From contig JBDKTO010000086.1 in assembly GCA_039680175.1 (NCBI GenBank), positions 1 to 51,255 of the forward strand: a stretch of DNA of 51,255 bases, in the 5' to 3' direction. A program made the position numbers and the translations under genes. Under the pieces are notes generated by a model, which worked only from the letters and a program-made list of their open reading frames with translations, did not search any database and was not told the DNA's origin. Below, piece by piece: positions 16,584 through 23,939 of the stretch. Positions within the stretch are counted from its first letter, which is position 1; each line of letters starts with the position of its first letter. Source of the DNA: Veillonellales bacterium (GTDB lineage: Bacteria > Bacillota > Negativicutes > JAAYSF01).

Positions 16584-17978
16584 ATGGTGACGGGATTGAT
16601 TCTGCTTGATTCTTTCAGTAAGGAGCCCTTATATATGCAGCTTTACCGGCACTTTAAGTCTGAGATAGAGCAAAATAAATGTAACGCTGGCGACAAATTG
16701 CCATCAATTCGCTGGCTTGCCAATAATCTTTCCGTCAGTAAGATCACAGTTGAGAAAGCCTACCAGCAGCTTGTAAGTGAAGGGTATGTCAGCAGTCGCA
16801 GCCGGTCCCGCTATGTAGTTAATAAACTGGAGGAAGCGGCGATTAGACCGTACACGGCGCTCGTTTCCAAAGAGTATGAACCTTTTGGTCAACGGAACGT
16901 ACGCTACGATTTTGCCAGCGGTGAGATGGATTCTGACGGTTTTGATTTTTCCTTATGGAAACGCTATATTAACAAGGCTTTTTTAGACAAAAATCGCCTT
17001 ATGGGATATGGAAACAGTAAAGGCGAGGAGGAGCTGCGGCGGGAAATAGTGAACTATATCCGGTCAAGAGGCGTGTATTGTCACCGGGAACAAATCGTCG
17101 TTGGTCCGGGAGTACAAAATCTGCTGAATATACTGTGCAGTATCCTGCAGGTTGAGCATAACAGCATTGCTTTTGAAGAGCCGGGTTTCACGAACGGCCG
17201 TCGTGTTTGGGCGGACTGGGGGTTTACCATTGTCCCGGTACGAATGAGGCAGGATGGCATTGATACCGATGAACTCATCCGCAGTGGCGTAAAGCTAGTT
17301 TATTTAACTCCTTCCCACCAATTCCCCACCGGCTACGTTATGCCAATCGGCAAACGGACCCGGCTGCTGAAATGGGCACAGCAAACAGGCGCCGTTATCA
17401 TTGAGGACGATTACGACAGTGAATTCCGCTATTTCGGCCGTCCGATCCCTGCGCTGAAGGGGCTCGATAATGAAGGCAGCGTAGTTTATTTAGGCTCATT
17501 TTCCAAGGTGATACCGCCTTCGATACGGTTGAGCTACATGGTGCTTCCCGATCAGCTGAGGGAACGCTATGAACAGAATTCCCCATTGTACAACCAGGCC
17601 GTTTCAACGATTGAGCAGCTTGCTCTTGCCCAGTATATGGCGGACGGACAGCTGGAACGGCAAATTCGGCGGCTCCGTAAACTATATTGTGAAAAGCAGC
17701 TGTTGTTTATGGAGACCATTAAACGTATTTTTGGCAGCCGTGCGGACGTCAAGGGAACAGGATCGGGGCTTCATATCGTTTTAACCGTAAAATCGGCGTT
17801 GTCGCCCCGGGAAATGTTTTTAAAGGCAATGGAACAGGGGTGCCGGATCGCTCCCATTCAAAATTATTATTTAGCAGCGGTTCCGGAAAATTTGCCCCAG
17901 GTAATCTTGTATTTTTCTAAAATACCTTCCGGCGAAATGGAGACAGCAATTAAGCTATTAAAGGATGCCTGGTTCTAA
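16584..17978 (+). CDS. MocR-family (GntR-aminotransferase) regulator, PdxR-like
   Basis: A 464-residue protein starting at ATG 16584 behind AAGGAGAGGGG. Residues about 10-75 are a GntR winged-helix domain (PLYMQLYRHFKSEIEQ, LPSIRWLANNLSVSKITVEKAY). From about residue 100 a class I aminotransferase-like domain follows, with YGNSKGEEELR, the Asp in IIEDDYDSEFRY and the PLP Lys in GSFSKVIPPSIRLSYM. Regulators of this type sense PLP or related compounds. Divergence from pdxK, 162 bases away, indicates control of B6 salvage and probably of itself. Confidence 0.85.
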   Translation: MVTGLILLDSFSKEPLYMQLYRHFKSEIEQNKCNAGDKLPSIRWLANNLSVSKITVEKAYQQLVSEGYVSSRSRSRYVVNKLEEAAIRPYTALVSKEYEPFGQRNVRYDFASGEMDSDGFDFSLWKRYINKAFLDKNRLMGYGNSKGEEELRREIVNYIRSRGVYCHREQIVVGPGVQNLLNILCSILQVEHNSIAFEEPGFTNGRRVWADWGFTIVPVRMRQDGIDTDELIRSGVKLVYLTPSHQFPTGYVMPIGKRTRLLKWAQQTGAVIIEDDYDSEFRYFGRPIPALKGLDNEGSVVYLGSFSKVIPPSIRLSYMVLPDQLRERYEQNSPLYNQAVSTIEQLALAQYMADGQLERQIRRLRKLYCEKQLLFMETIKRIFGSRADVKGTGSGLHIVLTVKSALSPREMFLKAMEQGCRIAPIQNYYLAAVPENLPQVILYFSKIPSGEMETAIKLLKDAWF

Positions 17979-17995
17979 GAAGCGAACGGTTTTAG

Positions 17996-18046
17996 AGAGA
18001 TTGCTTCGCGGGCGCCCGCAATGACAAATTTGCGGACGCCCGCGGT
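17996..18046. repeat. dispersed palindromic repeat, family B copy 1
   Basis: Contains GAGAGATTGCTTCGCGGGCG followed by CGCAATGACA. The core is a short inverted repeat, and a further GC-rich stretch forms a second hairpin. A close copy lies at 26769-26808. Similar 'TTGCTTCG..CGCAATGAC' elements are scattered between genes in many bacterial genomes. Confidence 0.6.
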
Positions 18047-18167
18047 TTAGTGGTTTTGAAGGAGTAAGGCGGATAGGCTGAAGAGGGTGTAGTCAGGAGG
18101 AAAAAAATCGCTGCCGGCGAAAATTATTATAACCGGATATTTTTAAGGCAGGTTACTGCTGGAAAAA

Positions 18168-18246
18168 TGCGGGGATTTTGAACCGCGAAGACGCGAAGTA
18201 CGCAGAAGGGGTTACGGGTTTTATATTTTTATTCTGCGTTGTGCCG
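18168..18246. repeat. dispersed GC-rich palindromic repeat, family A copy 2
   Basis: TTTTGAACCGCGAAGACGCG, then ATTCTGCGTTGTGCCGCGGT about 50 bases later. It is homologous to 8175-8290 and lies just upstream of the ABC exporter gene. Confidence 0.6.
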
Positions 18247-18271
18247 CGGTATATGATAAACGGAGGTTTGT

Positions 18272-20023
18272 ATGTCCATTTTTACAAGGTTTATTCAATA
18301 CTATAGACCCTACCGGTGGTTATTTTTTTCCGATTTGTTTTGTGCAGTCGTCGTTTCTCTGGTGGATCTGGCGTTTCCTCAGATCCTTTATTTTCTCACT
18401 CACGGCGTTTTTACCCATAGTGCGGCGGAAATTATTCGGACACTGGGGATCGTCGCTGCCGGGATGATCGCCATGTACGGTATTCGCTATGGATGCCAGT
18501 ATTATATCACCACCTGGGGGCACATTATGGGGGCGCGGATGGAAAGCGACATGCGCCAGGATTTGTTTGATCACTACCAGCGGCTTTCCTTTTCCTATTA
18601 TGATCGGAACAATACCGGGGAGATGATGTCGAAGCTGGTATCCGATTTATTTGATATTTCGGAGCTGGCGCATCACGGGCCGGAAAATATTTTTATCTGT
18701 ACGCTGAAGATCATCGGCTCGTTTGCTTTGCTATTGTTTCTCAATGTGAAAATGACTTTGATTCTGTTTCTGGTCACCCTGGTCATGATTCTGTTCAGCA
18801 TCCATCAGAACCGGAAAATGAAAGCCGTTTTTATGGACAACCGAAAAAAAATTGCCGGGGTGAATTCCCAGGTGCAGGACAGCCTTTCCGGCATTCGCGT
18901 GGTGAAGTCTTTTGCCAACGAAGATTTGGAACGGGAAAAATTCGGCAGCAGCAATCTGGAGTTTTTGGATTCGAAGGTGGGCAGTTACCGGATTATGGGG
19001 AGTTTCCAGGCGGGGAACGGTCTCTTTCAGGGACTGCTGTATGCGGCGGTCCTGGTCAGCGGCGGATATTTCATTGCCAACGGCAGTCTTGAAGTCTCCG
19101 ATTTGGCCGTGTATGCTTTGTATATCGGGATTTTTATGAATCCCATTGATGTGCTGATCAATTTCACAGAGCAGTTTCAGAAAGGGTATTCCGGTTTTAA
19201 GCGTTTTCTGGAAGTCGTCAATACGACGCCGGAAATTTTGGAAAAAGCGGATGCCGTGCCGTTGACAAGAGTGAAAGGTCATATTGTTTATCAGGATGTT
19301 TCCTTCCGGTATGATCAACATTCGGGGGTGCTGGATGGGGTTAATATCTCAATTGATGCCGGGAAGACCGTGGCCTTGGTGGGCCCTTCCGGCGGCGGCA
19401 AGACCACCATATGCTCCCTGCTGCCCCGGTTTTATGATGTGACCGGGGGAACTGTCATGATTGACGGCAAAGATGTGCGCAGTCTTACCCTAAAATCCCT
19501 GCGCAGTGCCATCGGCATTGTGCAGCAGGACGTATATATGTTTGCCGGTACGGTGCGGGACAATATCGCCTACGGCAAGCCGGAAGCCACGGACGAAGAA
19601 ATTATCGGGGCGGCGAAAAACGCGAATATCCATGATTTTATTATGAGCCTTGACGACGGCTATGACAGTTATGTGGGAGAACGGGGCACCCGCCTTTCCG
19701 GGGGACAAAAACAGCGGCTGGCTATTGCCCGCGTATTCCTGAAGAATCCTCAAATCCTGATTTTAGATGAAGCTACTTCCGCCTTGGATAATGAAAGCGA
19801 ACGGTATATTCAGGTATCGCTGGAACGCCTTTCCCAAAACCGGACCACCATTGTGGTGGCTCACCGGCTCAGCACCATTCGCAATGCCGATGAAATTATC
19901 GTGATTAACCACAAGGGAATTCAGGAACAGGGGACTCACGAAGAACTCCTGTCCCGGAACGGACTTTACGCCAAATATTATAATATGCAGTTTGAAGGAT
20001 TGGATGAACTGCAGAACGAATAA
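18272..20023 (+). CDS. ABC exporter, fused permease and ATPase (MsbA/MdlB type)
   Basis: A 583-residue half-transporter; CGGAGG precedes ATG 18272. Residues about 1-310 contain six transmembrane helices and the intracellular coupling segment NTGEMMSKLVSDLFDI. Residues about 335-575 are the ATPase: Walker A GPSGGGKTT, Q-loop IGIVQQDVYMFAG, signature LSGGQKQR, Walker B ILILDEATSALD and the switch His in VVAHRLST. It should work as a homodimer exporting lipids, drugs or another hydrophobic cargo. It stands upstream of the glycosyltransferase pair on the same strand with a 100-base gap, so a functional link to surface modification is possible but unproven. Confidence 0.88.
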   Translation: MSIFTRFIQYYRPYRWLFFSDLFCAVVVSLVDLAFPQILYFLTHGVFTHSAAEIIRTLGIVAAGMIAMYGIRYGCQYYITTWGHIMGARMESDMRQDLFDHYQRLSFSYYDRNNTGEMMSKLVSDLFDISELAHHGPENIFICTLKIIGSFALLLFLNVKMTLILFLVTLVMILFSIHQNRKMKAVFMDNRKKIAGVNSQVQDSLSGIRVVKSFANEDLEREKFGSSNLEFLDSKVGSYRIMGSFQAGNGLFQGLLYAAVLVSGGYFIANGSLEVSDLAVYALYIGIFMNPIDVLINFTEQFQKGYSGFKRFLEVVNTTPEILEKADAVPLTRVKGHIVYQDVSFRYDQHSGVLDGVNISIDAGKTVALVGPSGGGKTTICSLLPRFYDVTGGTVMIDGKDVRSLTLKSLRSAIGIVQQDVYMFAGTVRDNIAYGKPEATDEEIIGAAKNANIHDFIMSLDDGYDSYVGERGTRLSGGQKQRLAIARVFLKNPQILILDEATSALDNESERYIQVSLERLSQNRTTIVVAHRLSTIRNADEIIVINHKGIQEQGTHEELLSRNGLYAKYYNMQFEGLDELQNE

Positions 20024-20033
20024 ATAAGAAAAA

Positions 20034-20058
20034 GTCAAAGCAGGATGCAGCTTGAAAT
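20034..20058 (+). promoter_or_regulatory. candidate CsrA-binding hairpin upstream of glycosyltransferase operon
   Basis: TCAAAGCAGGATGCAGCTTG can fold with GCAGGATGC at its tip, placing AGGAT in the loop closed by C-G. This equals the apical part of the flagellin leader elements (the CAGGATG heptamer). It lies about 80 bases before ATG 20124 and has no terminator. Confidence 0.4.
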
Positions 20059-20077
20059 ACATGGAGGTGATTTGAGC

Positions 20078-20106
20078 AGACTCACAGGCGCTGGCTATGT
20101 GAGTCT
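20078..20106 (+). promoter_or_regulatory. leader hairpin just upstream of glycosyltransferase start
   Basis: AGACTCACA pairs with TGTGAGTCT (9 bp) immediately before the ribosome binding site GGGAGACAGG of the gene at 20124. It might tune translation or mRNA stability. Confidence 0.4.
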
Positions 20107-20123
20107 CAAAGGGAGACAGGAAT

Positions 20124-21527
20124 ATGGATGCGCATTTATTAAATAAGCAGGCGCTGGCCTCGGCGTCAGGAGAAGCTTTACAGCAGGCGGCACAGGTGCT
20201 GCTCCAGGTGGTTCAAGCCCGGCCGGATAATGCCAACGCCTGCAATAATCTGGGTCTGCTGCTGTTGAAAATGAAACAGCCGGCAAAGGCCGAGACTTAT
20301 TTTTTTCAGGCGATTAAACATAAGCCGGATTCGCCTGAATTTCATAATAACCTGGGATCGTTATATGCCGCCGGCGGTAAATCCGGGGAAGCACGGGTCT
20401 GCTTTTGCCGGGCGATTACCCTGAATCCGGCTTACGCTGAAGCTTACCGGAATCTGGGCCTTTTACTGATGCGGCAAAATCTTATGCCGGAGGCTCAAGC
20501 CTGCTTTTGCCGGGCGGTGGAACTAAAGCCCGACTATTGGCAGGCGCATAGTGTTCTGGGAAGAATTTATTTAGCCCAGGGGCAATATGCCATGGGCTGG
20601 GAAAAGTATGAATGGCGGCTGAAGTCGCCTAAATGGCATTCCTTGCCTTTTCCCCAGTGGCAGGGAGAGGATTTGACGGGGAAAAGGATACTTCTGTATT
20701 ACGAGCAGGGGTTTGGCGATACGCTGCAATTTGTCCGCTACGCCAAAGTGGTGGCGGAAATGGCCGCGGAAACTGTTTTATGGGTGCAGCCGGTATTGCA
20801 GCGGTTAATGAGCAGTTCTCCCGGCAGGTTTAGCTTACAGCGGGGGAAACGGCCCCCGGCGGGACAATTTGATTTTGCCTGTCCGCTCATGAGTCTGCCC
20901 CGGACTTTTAAAGCCATGATTCCGCAAAATGTGCCCTATCTTCGAGCTGATCCGGAGACTGCGGAAAAGTGGTCAGGTATTCTCGCCCAAACCGGCAGCG
21001 GCAGGAAGCTTCGCGTCGGAGTTGTCTGGGCCGGGAATCCCAGGCATCATAACGACAGGAACCGTTCCATTCCTTTTTCTGTTTTTCGCCAGTTATTTGT
21101 TGTGACCCAAATTCATTGGGTCAGTCTGCAGGCCGGACAGCGGGCGGGGGATGTGACAGGGGTCGGTCAGGTGAAGGATTATTCCCGGGAACTGATTGAT
21201 TTTGCCGAAACAGCCGGGCTGATCGATAACCTTGATCTGGTTATCACCGTGGATTCGGCAGTGGCTCATTTAGCAGGGGGACTAGGCAAGGAGACGTGGC
21301 TCCTCCTGCCTTTTGCCGCCGACTGGCGCTGGCAGATGCAGCGGGAGGACAGTCCCTGGTATCCCACAGTGCGAATTTTTCGTCAGCAGACAGCGGGAGA
21401 CTGGCGGGAAGTCCTGGAGCGGGTTGCTGCTGCTCTGGGTAATATTGTGAACCGTGATGCGCCGAAAAGTACCGCTTTGCCGCAGCAGGAAACCGGGAAG
21501 AATGAAATCGGGGAAGTGGAAGCGTGA
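20124..21527 (+). CDS. TPR-repeat glycosyltransferase (GT9/GT41-like), copy 2
   Basis: A 467-residue paralogue of the gene at 6253. About five TPR units (residues 10-165, with ACNNLGLLLLKMKQPAKAE) precede the catalytic domain, which has YYEQGFGDTLQFVRYA, VGVVWAGNPRHHNDRNRSIPF, DFAETAGLIDNLDLVITVD and SAVAHLAGGLGKETW. The last 25 residues are a hydrophilic tail not shared by the others. The stop overlaps the GTG start of the next gene by 4 bases, so the two are translationally coupled. The pair lies directly upstream of flagellin; attaching sugar to flagellin Ser/Thr is my inference. Confidence 0.82.
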   Translation: MDAHLLNKQALASASGEALQQAAQVLLQVVQARPDNANACNNLGLLLLKMKQPAKAETYFFQAIKHKPDSPEFHNNLGSLYAAGGKSGEARVCFCRAITLNPAYAEAYRNLGLLLMRQNLMPEAQACFCRAVELKPDYWQAHSVLGRIYLAQGQYAMGWEKYEWRLKSPKWHSLPFPQWQGEDLTGKRILLYYEQGFGDTLQFVRYAKVVAEMAAETVLWVQPVLQRLMSSSPGRFSLQRGKRPPAGQFDFACPLMSLPRTFKAMIPQNVPYLRADPETAEKWSGILAQTGSGRKLRVGVVWAGNPRHHNDRNRSIPFSVFRQLFVVTQIHWVSLQAGQRAGDVTGVGQVKDYSRELIDFAETAGLIDNLDLVITVDSAVAHLAGGLGKETWLLLPFAADWRWQMQREDSPWYPTVRIFRQQTAGDWREVLERVAAALGNIVNRDAPKSTALPQQETGKNEIGEVEA

Positions 21528-23581
21528 CGGTAGAACTTTTTGTAAAACAGGGAATATCCCAGGCGAACCAGGGAAACTTCAAGCGGGCCATCGCTTTGTT
21601 TCACCAGGCTGTCGAACTGCGGCCCGATCCCGATGTCTACTATAATCTTGGAGTGCTTCAAATGCTGGAAAAGCAGCCGGCGGAAGCGGAAACGGCCTTT
21701 CGCCGGGCTATTGAGCTGCGTTCCGGTTTTTCTGATGCCTATAATAATCTGGGGGCGGTTTTAAAAGGGGAAGACCGGCGGCAAGAAGCGGCGGACTGCT
21801 TTCGCCGGGCCATCGAATTCCAGCCTGATTTTCCCGAGGCTTATAACAATTTAGGGCTTATGCAGGCGCAGTCAAGCCGTCTGCTTGAGGCGGAAGCCTG
21901 TTTTAACCGAGCCATTGCTCTTAGAACGGACTATCCGGAGGCGTATAACAATCTGGGGCTGGTACAGCTGAAGCTGAAACAGCCGGAACTAGCGGAAGCA
22001 TCTTTTCGTCAGGCGATTGAATTGCGACCGGACTATCCGGAAGCCTATAACAACCTGGGAACGGTCCTCAGAGAAAAAAATTGTCTGGCAGAGGCGGAAA
22101 CCTGCCTTTGCCGGGCCGCTGCCCTGCGGCCGGACTACCCGGAAGCCTATTACAATCTGGGGTTTACACAGGCGAAGTCGGGTCGGATTGCAGCGGCGGA
22201 ACAATCCTATGGCCGGGCGATTGCGCTGCGGCCCCGTTATTCGGAGGCTTATAACAACCTGGGCGTTCTATTTAGGATTACCGGCCGGGCAGAGAAGGCG
22301 GAGGAGTGTTTCCGCAAAACCATTCAAATTAATCCTGACATTGCTGAAGGGTATAATAATCTGGGAGCGGCTTTGAAAGATCAAAACCGCTTGACGGAAG
22401 CGGAACTGCAGCTTCGCCGGGCAATTGAGCTGTGTCCCTGTTATCCGGAAGCTTACAATAACCTGGGCAACGTGTTAAAGAAGAAAAATGATTACGCAGA
22501 AGCGGAAGACTGTTTTCGCCAAGCAATTCAATTTAAGGCGGATTTCCCGGAAGCGTACAACAACCTGGGGATGATTTTAACCGATGAAGGGCAGTTTGAC
22601 GAGGCGGAAGAGTGCCTTAGCCGGGCCGTTGAATTGCGTCCGGACTTTCCCGAGGCCGAATATGCTTTTTCCACATTGTATCTGCTTCAGGGAAGGTTTG
22701 ACAAAGGTTGGGGAAAATATGAATCCCGGTTTGCGGTGTTTGACAATTATCAGCCTGCTATTCGCCGCTGGCGGGGGGAAGACCTGACGGACCGGAAAAT
22801 TCTGCTGTTCTGTGAGCAGGGACTGGGAGATACAATTCAATTTATCCGTTACGCTCCTCAGGTGGCGGCAATGGCCGGCGAAACCAACGTTTTGGTACAG
22901 AAATCACTGGTACGGCTGCTGGCCGACCAGAATCAGGCTTTTACCGTTCTTGACAGGGACAGGCTGGAACCGGAAGAATACGATTTTGCCTGTCCGCTGT
23001 TGAGTTTGCCGCTGGTCTTCGGCACCACCGGTGAGACCATTTCCGGTGAAACCCCTTATATAAAGCCTGCCGGGGAGATTAGCCGGAAATGGCGGGATAT
23101 GCTGCAGCAAAAGGACGGCGGCGAAAAATTTCGGGTTGGCGTTGTCTGGGCCGGGAATCCGGAGCATCAAAACGACGGCAACCGTTCTATTCCCTTCGAT
23201 AGTTTCGCCGGGTTATTTGATAATAGGAGTGTGAGCTGGTACAGTCTGCAGGCAGGCGAGAAGGCTGCCGACTTGGCGGGAGCATCCTGCCAGGCGGTTG
23301 ATCTTTCACCGGAGTTGACTGATTTTGCCGAAACAGCAGGAGTTATCGAAAATCTGGATCTGGTCGTCACAGTCGATACAGCTGCAGCCCATCTGGCGGG
23401 AGCTATGGGGAAAGAGACTTGGCTGCTGCTGCCGTTTGCCCCGGAATGGCGCTGGCAGCTGGATCGGGAGGACAGCCCCTGGTATCCGGCAATGCGCTTG
23501 TTTCGCCAGCAGACCAGGGGCGATTGGCAGCAGGTTATCGGGAGAGTGAAAGAGGCATTAGAAAAAAAGATAAAAATTTAG
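21524..23581 (+). CDS. TPR-repeat glycosyltransferase (GT9/GT41-like), copy 3, long TPR array
   Basis: A 685-residue protein starting at GTG 21524 inside the end of the previous gene. About 12 TPR units of 34 residues fill residues 1-385; most share the consensus PEAYNNLG and are close enough to suggest recent internal duplication. The catalytic domain (about 390-685) has FCEQGLGDTIQFIRYA, VGVVWAGNPEHQNDGNRSIPF, DFAETAGVIENLDLVVTVD and AAAHLAGAMGKETW. As in O-GlcNAc-transferase-like enzymes, the long array probably forms a superhelix that holds the protein substrate. The flagellin transcript starts shortly after its stop. Array length differs strongly among the three paralogues (5, 5 and 12). 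Confidence 0.85.
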   Translation: MTVELFVKQGISQANQGNFKRAIALFHQAVELRPDPDVYYNLGVLQMLEKQPAEAETAFRRAIELRSGFSDAYNNLGAVLKGEDRRQEAADCFRRAIEFQPDFPEAYNNLGLMQAQSSRLLEAEACFNRAIALRTDYPEAYNNLGLVQLKLKQPELAEASFRQAIELRPDYPEAYNNLGTVLREKNCLAEAETCLCRAAALRPDYPEAYYNLGFTQAKSGRIAAAEQSYGRAIALRPRYSEAYNNLGVLFRITGRAEKAEECFRKTIQINPDIAEGYNNLGAALKDQNRLTEAELQLRRAIELCPCYPEAYNNLGNVLKKKNDYAEAEDCFRQAIQFKADFPEAYNNLGMILTDEGQFDEAEECLSRAVELRPDFPEAEYAFSTLYLLQGRFDKGWGKYESRFAVFDNYQPAIRRWRGEDLTDRKILLFCEQGLGDTIQFIRYAPQVAAMAGETNVLVQKSLVRLLADQNQAFTVLDRDRLEPEEYDFACPLLSLPLVFGTTGETISGETPYIKPAGEISRKWRDMLQQKDGGEKFRVGVVWAGNPEHQNDGNRSIPFDSFAGLFDNRSVSWYSLQAGEKAADLAGASCQAVDLSPELTDFAETAGVIENLDLVVTVDTAAAHLAGAMGKETWLLLPFAPEWRWQLDREDSPWYPAMRLFRQQTRGDWQQVIGRVKEALEKKIKI

Positions 23582-23592
23582 CGAAAAAGACT

Positions 23593-23619
23593 TAAGTGTT
23601 TTGTTTTCTGTTACGATAT
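23593..23619 (+). promoter_or_regulatory. SigD/sigma-28-like promoter of flagellin
   Basis: TAAG (23593-23596), 15 bases, then TACGATAT (23612-23619). The sigma-28 consensus is TAAA-N15-GCCGATAW, so 3 of 4 and 6 of 8 bases fit with exact spacing. It lies 29 bases upstream of the first leader element. Confidence 0.55.
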
Positions 23620-23647
23620 ATAAAGTGAAAAACCGAATGGACTATAC

Positions 23648-23725
23648 AAGGACGATTCAACGGGAGCCAACGGTACCTTGCAGGATGCAGGGAAAAGTTG
23701 GGCTGTTGAGCCGTCCTTTTCGTTT
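23648..23725 (+). ncRNA. structured leader element 1 (CsrA-type loop plus terminator-like stem), flagellin leader
   Basis: Outer stem P1 pairs AAGGACG (23648-23654) with CGTCCTT (23712-23718), followed by a T-rich run. P2 pairs TCAAC (23657-23661) with GTTGA (23705-23709) and AGCCAAC (23665-23671) with GTTGGGCT (23697-23704, one bulge). P3 pairs CCTTGC (23676-23681) with GCAGGG (23687-23692) around the loop AGGAT. The 5' arm with its flank, ATACAAGGACGA, matches 10 of 12 positions of the CsrA SELEX consensus RUACARGGAUGU. The tip CAGGATG equals the repeated CsrA site of CsrB. No protein is encoded. It is homologous to the elements at 23769, 28360 and 28678. Confidence 0.7.
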
Positions 23726-23768
23726 TTTTACAGGGACGGAAAGTAGAATCGAATCATGCAGAAAGTTC

Positions 23769-23834
23769 AAGGACGATATTCTTTGTTGCCATCGGCAGGA
23801 CGCCGGACAGGCAGCAAAGGGTGTCGTCCTTTTT
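23769..23834 (+). ncRNA. structured leader element 2 (CsrA-type loop plus terminator-like stem), flagellin leader
   Basis: P1 pairs AAGGACGA (23769-23776) with TCGTCCTT (23824-23831), followed by TTTTT. P2 pairs CTTTGTTGCC (23781-23790) with GGCAGCAAAG (23810-23819), 10 bp with one G-U pair. P3 pairs CGGC (23793-23796) with GCCG (23802-23805) around the loop AGGAC. It lies about 45 bases after element 1 in the same leader. Closest in sequence to the element before flgD (28678). Confidence 0.7.
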
Positions 23835-23847
23835 GCTTCCATTCTTG

Positions 23848-23879
23848 ATAATAAGCCGAGTGGCCATGAGGCTTGTTAT
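23848..23879 (+). promoter_or_regulatory. conserved accessory hairpin after element 2
   Basis: ATAATAAGCC (23848-23857) pairs with GGCTTGTTAT (23870-23879), 10 bp with one G-U pair. An equivalent hairpin, with the G-U pair at the same place, follows the element before flgD (28767-28795). Confidence 0.5.
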
Positions 23880-23891
23880 AGATATGCAATC

Positions 23892-23913
23892 CTGTGAACA
23901 CGGCAGTTCACAG
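23892..23913 (+). promoter_or_regulatory. hairpin before flagellin ribosome binding site
   Basis: CTGTGAAC (23892-23899) pairs with GTTCACAG (23906-23913). The ribosome binding site ACAGGGAGG follows 10 bases later and itself contains a GGA motif. Confidence 0.45.
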
Positions 23914-23939
23914 TAACAAAAACAGGGAGGTTTTTTATT

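Larger units (their letters stand above)
17979..18271. other. intergenic region with two dispersed repeats
   Basis: A 293-base gap holding a family B repeat (17996-18046) and a family A repeat (18168-18246). The region between them shows no reading frame or promoter I can defend. Confidence 0.5.

Noticed and set aside
23648-23834. Elements 1 and 2 as ordinary terminators of the upstream glycosyltransferase gene
   Set aside because: They lie after a sigma-28-like promoter, have the nested P2-P3 stems and conserved loop, and recur before csrA and flgD, so simple termination does not explain them. A contribution to upstream termination is not excluded.
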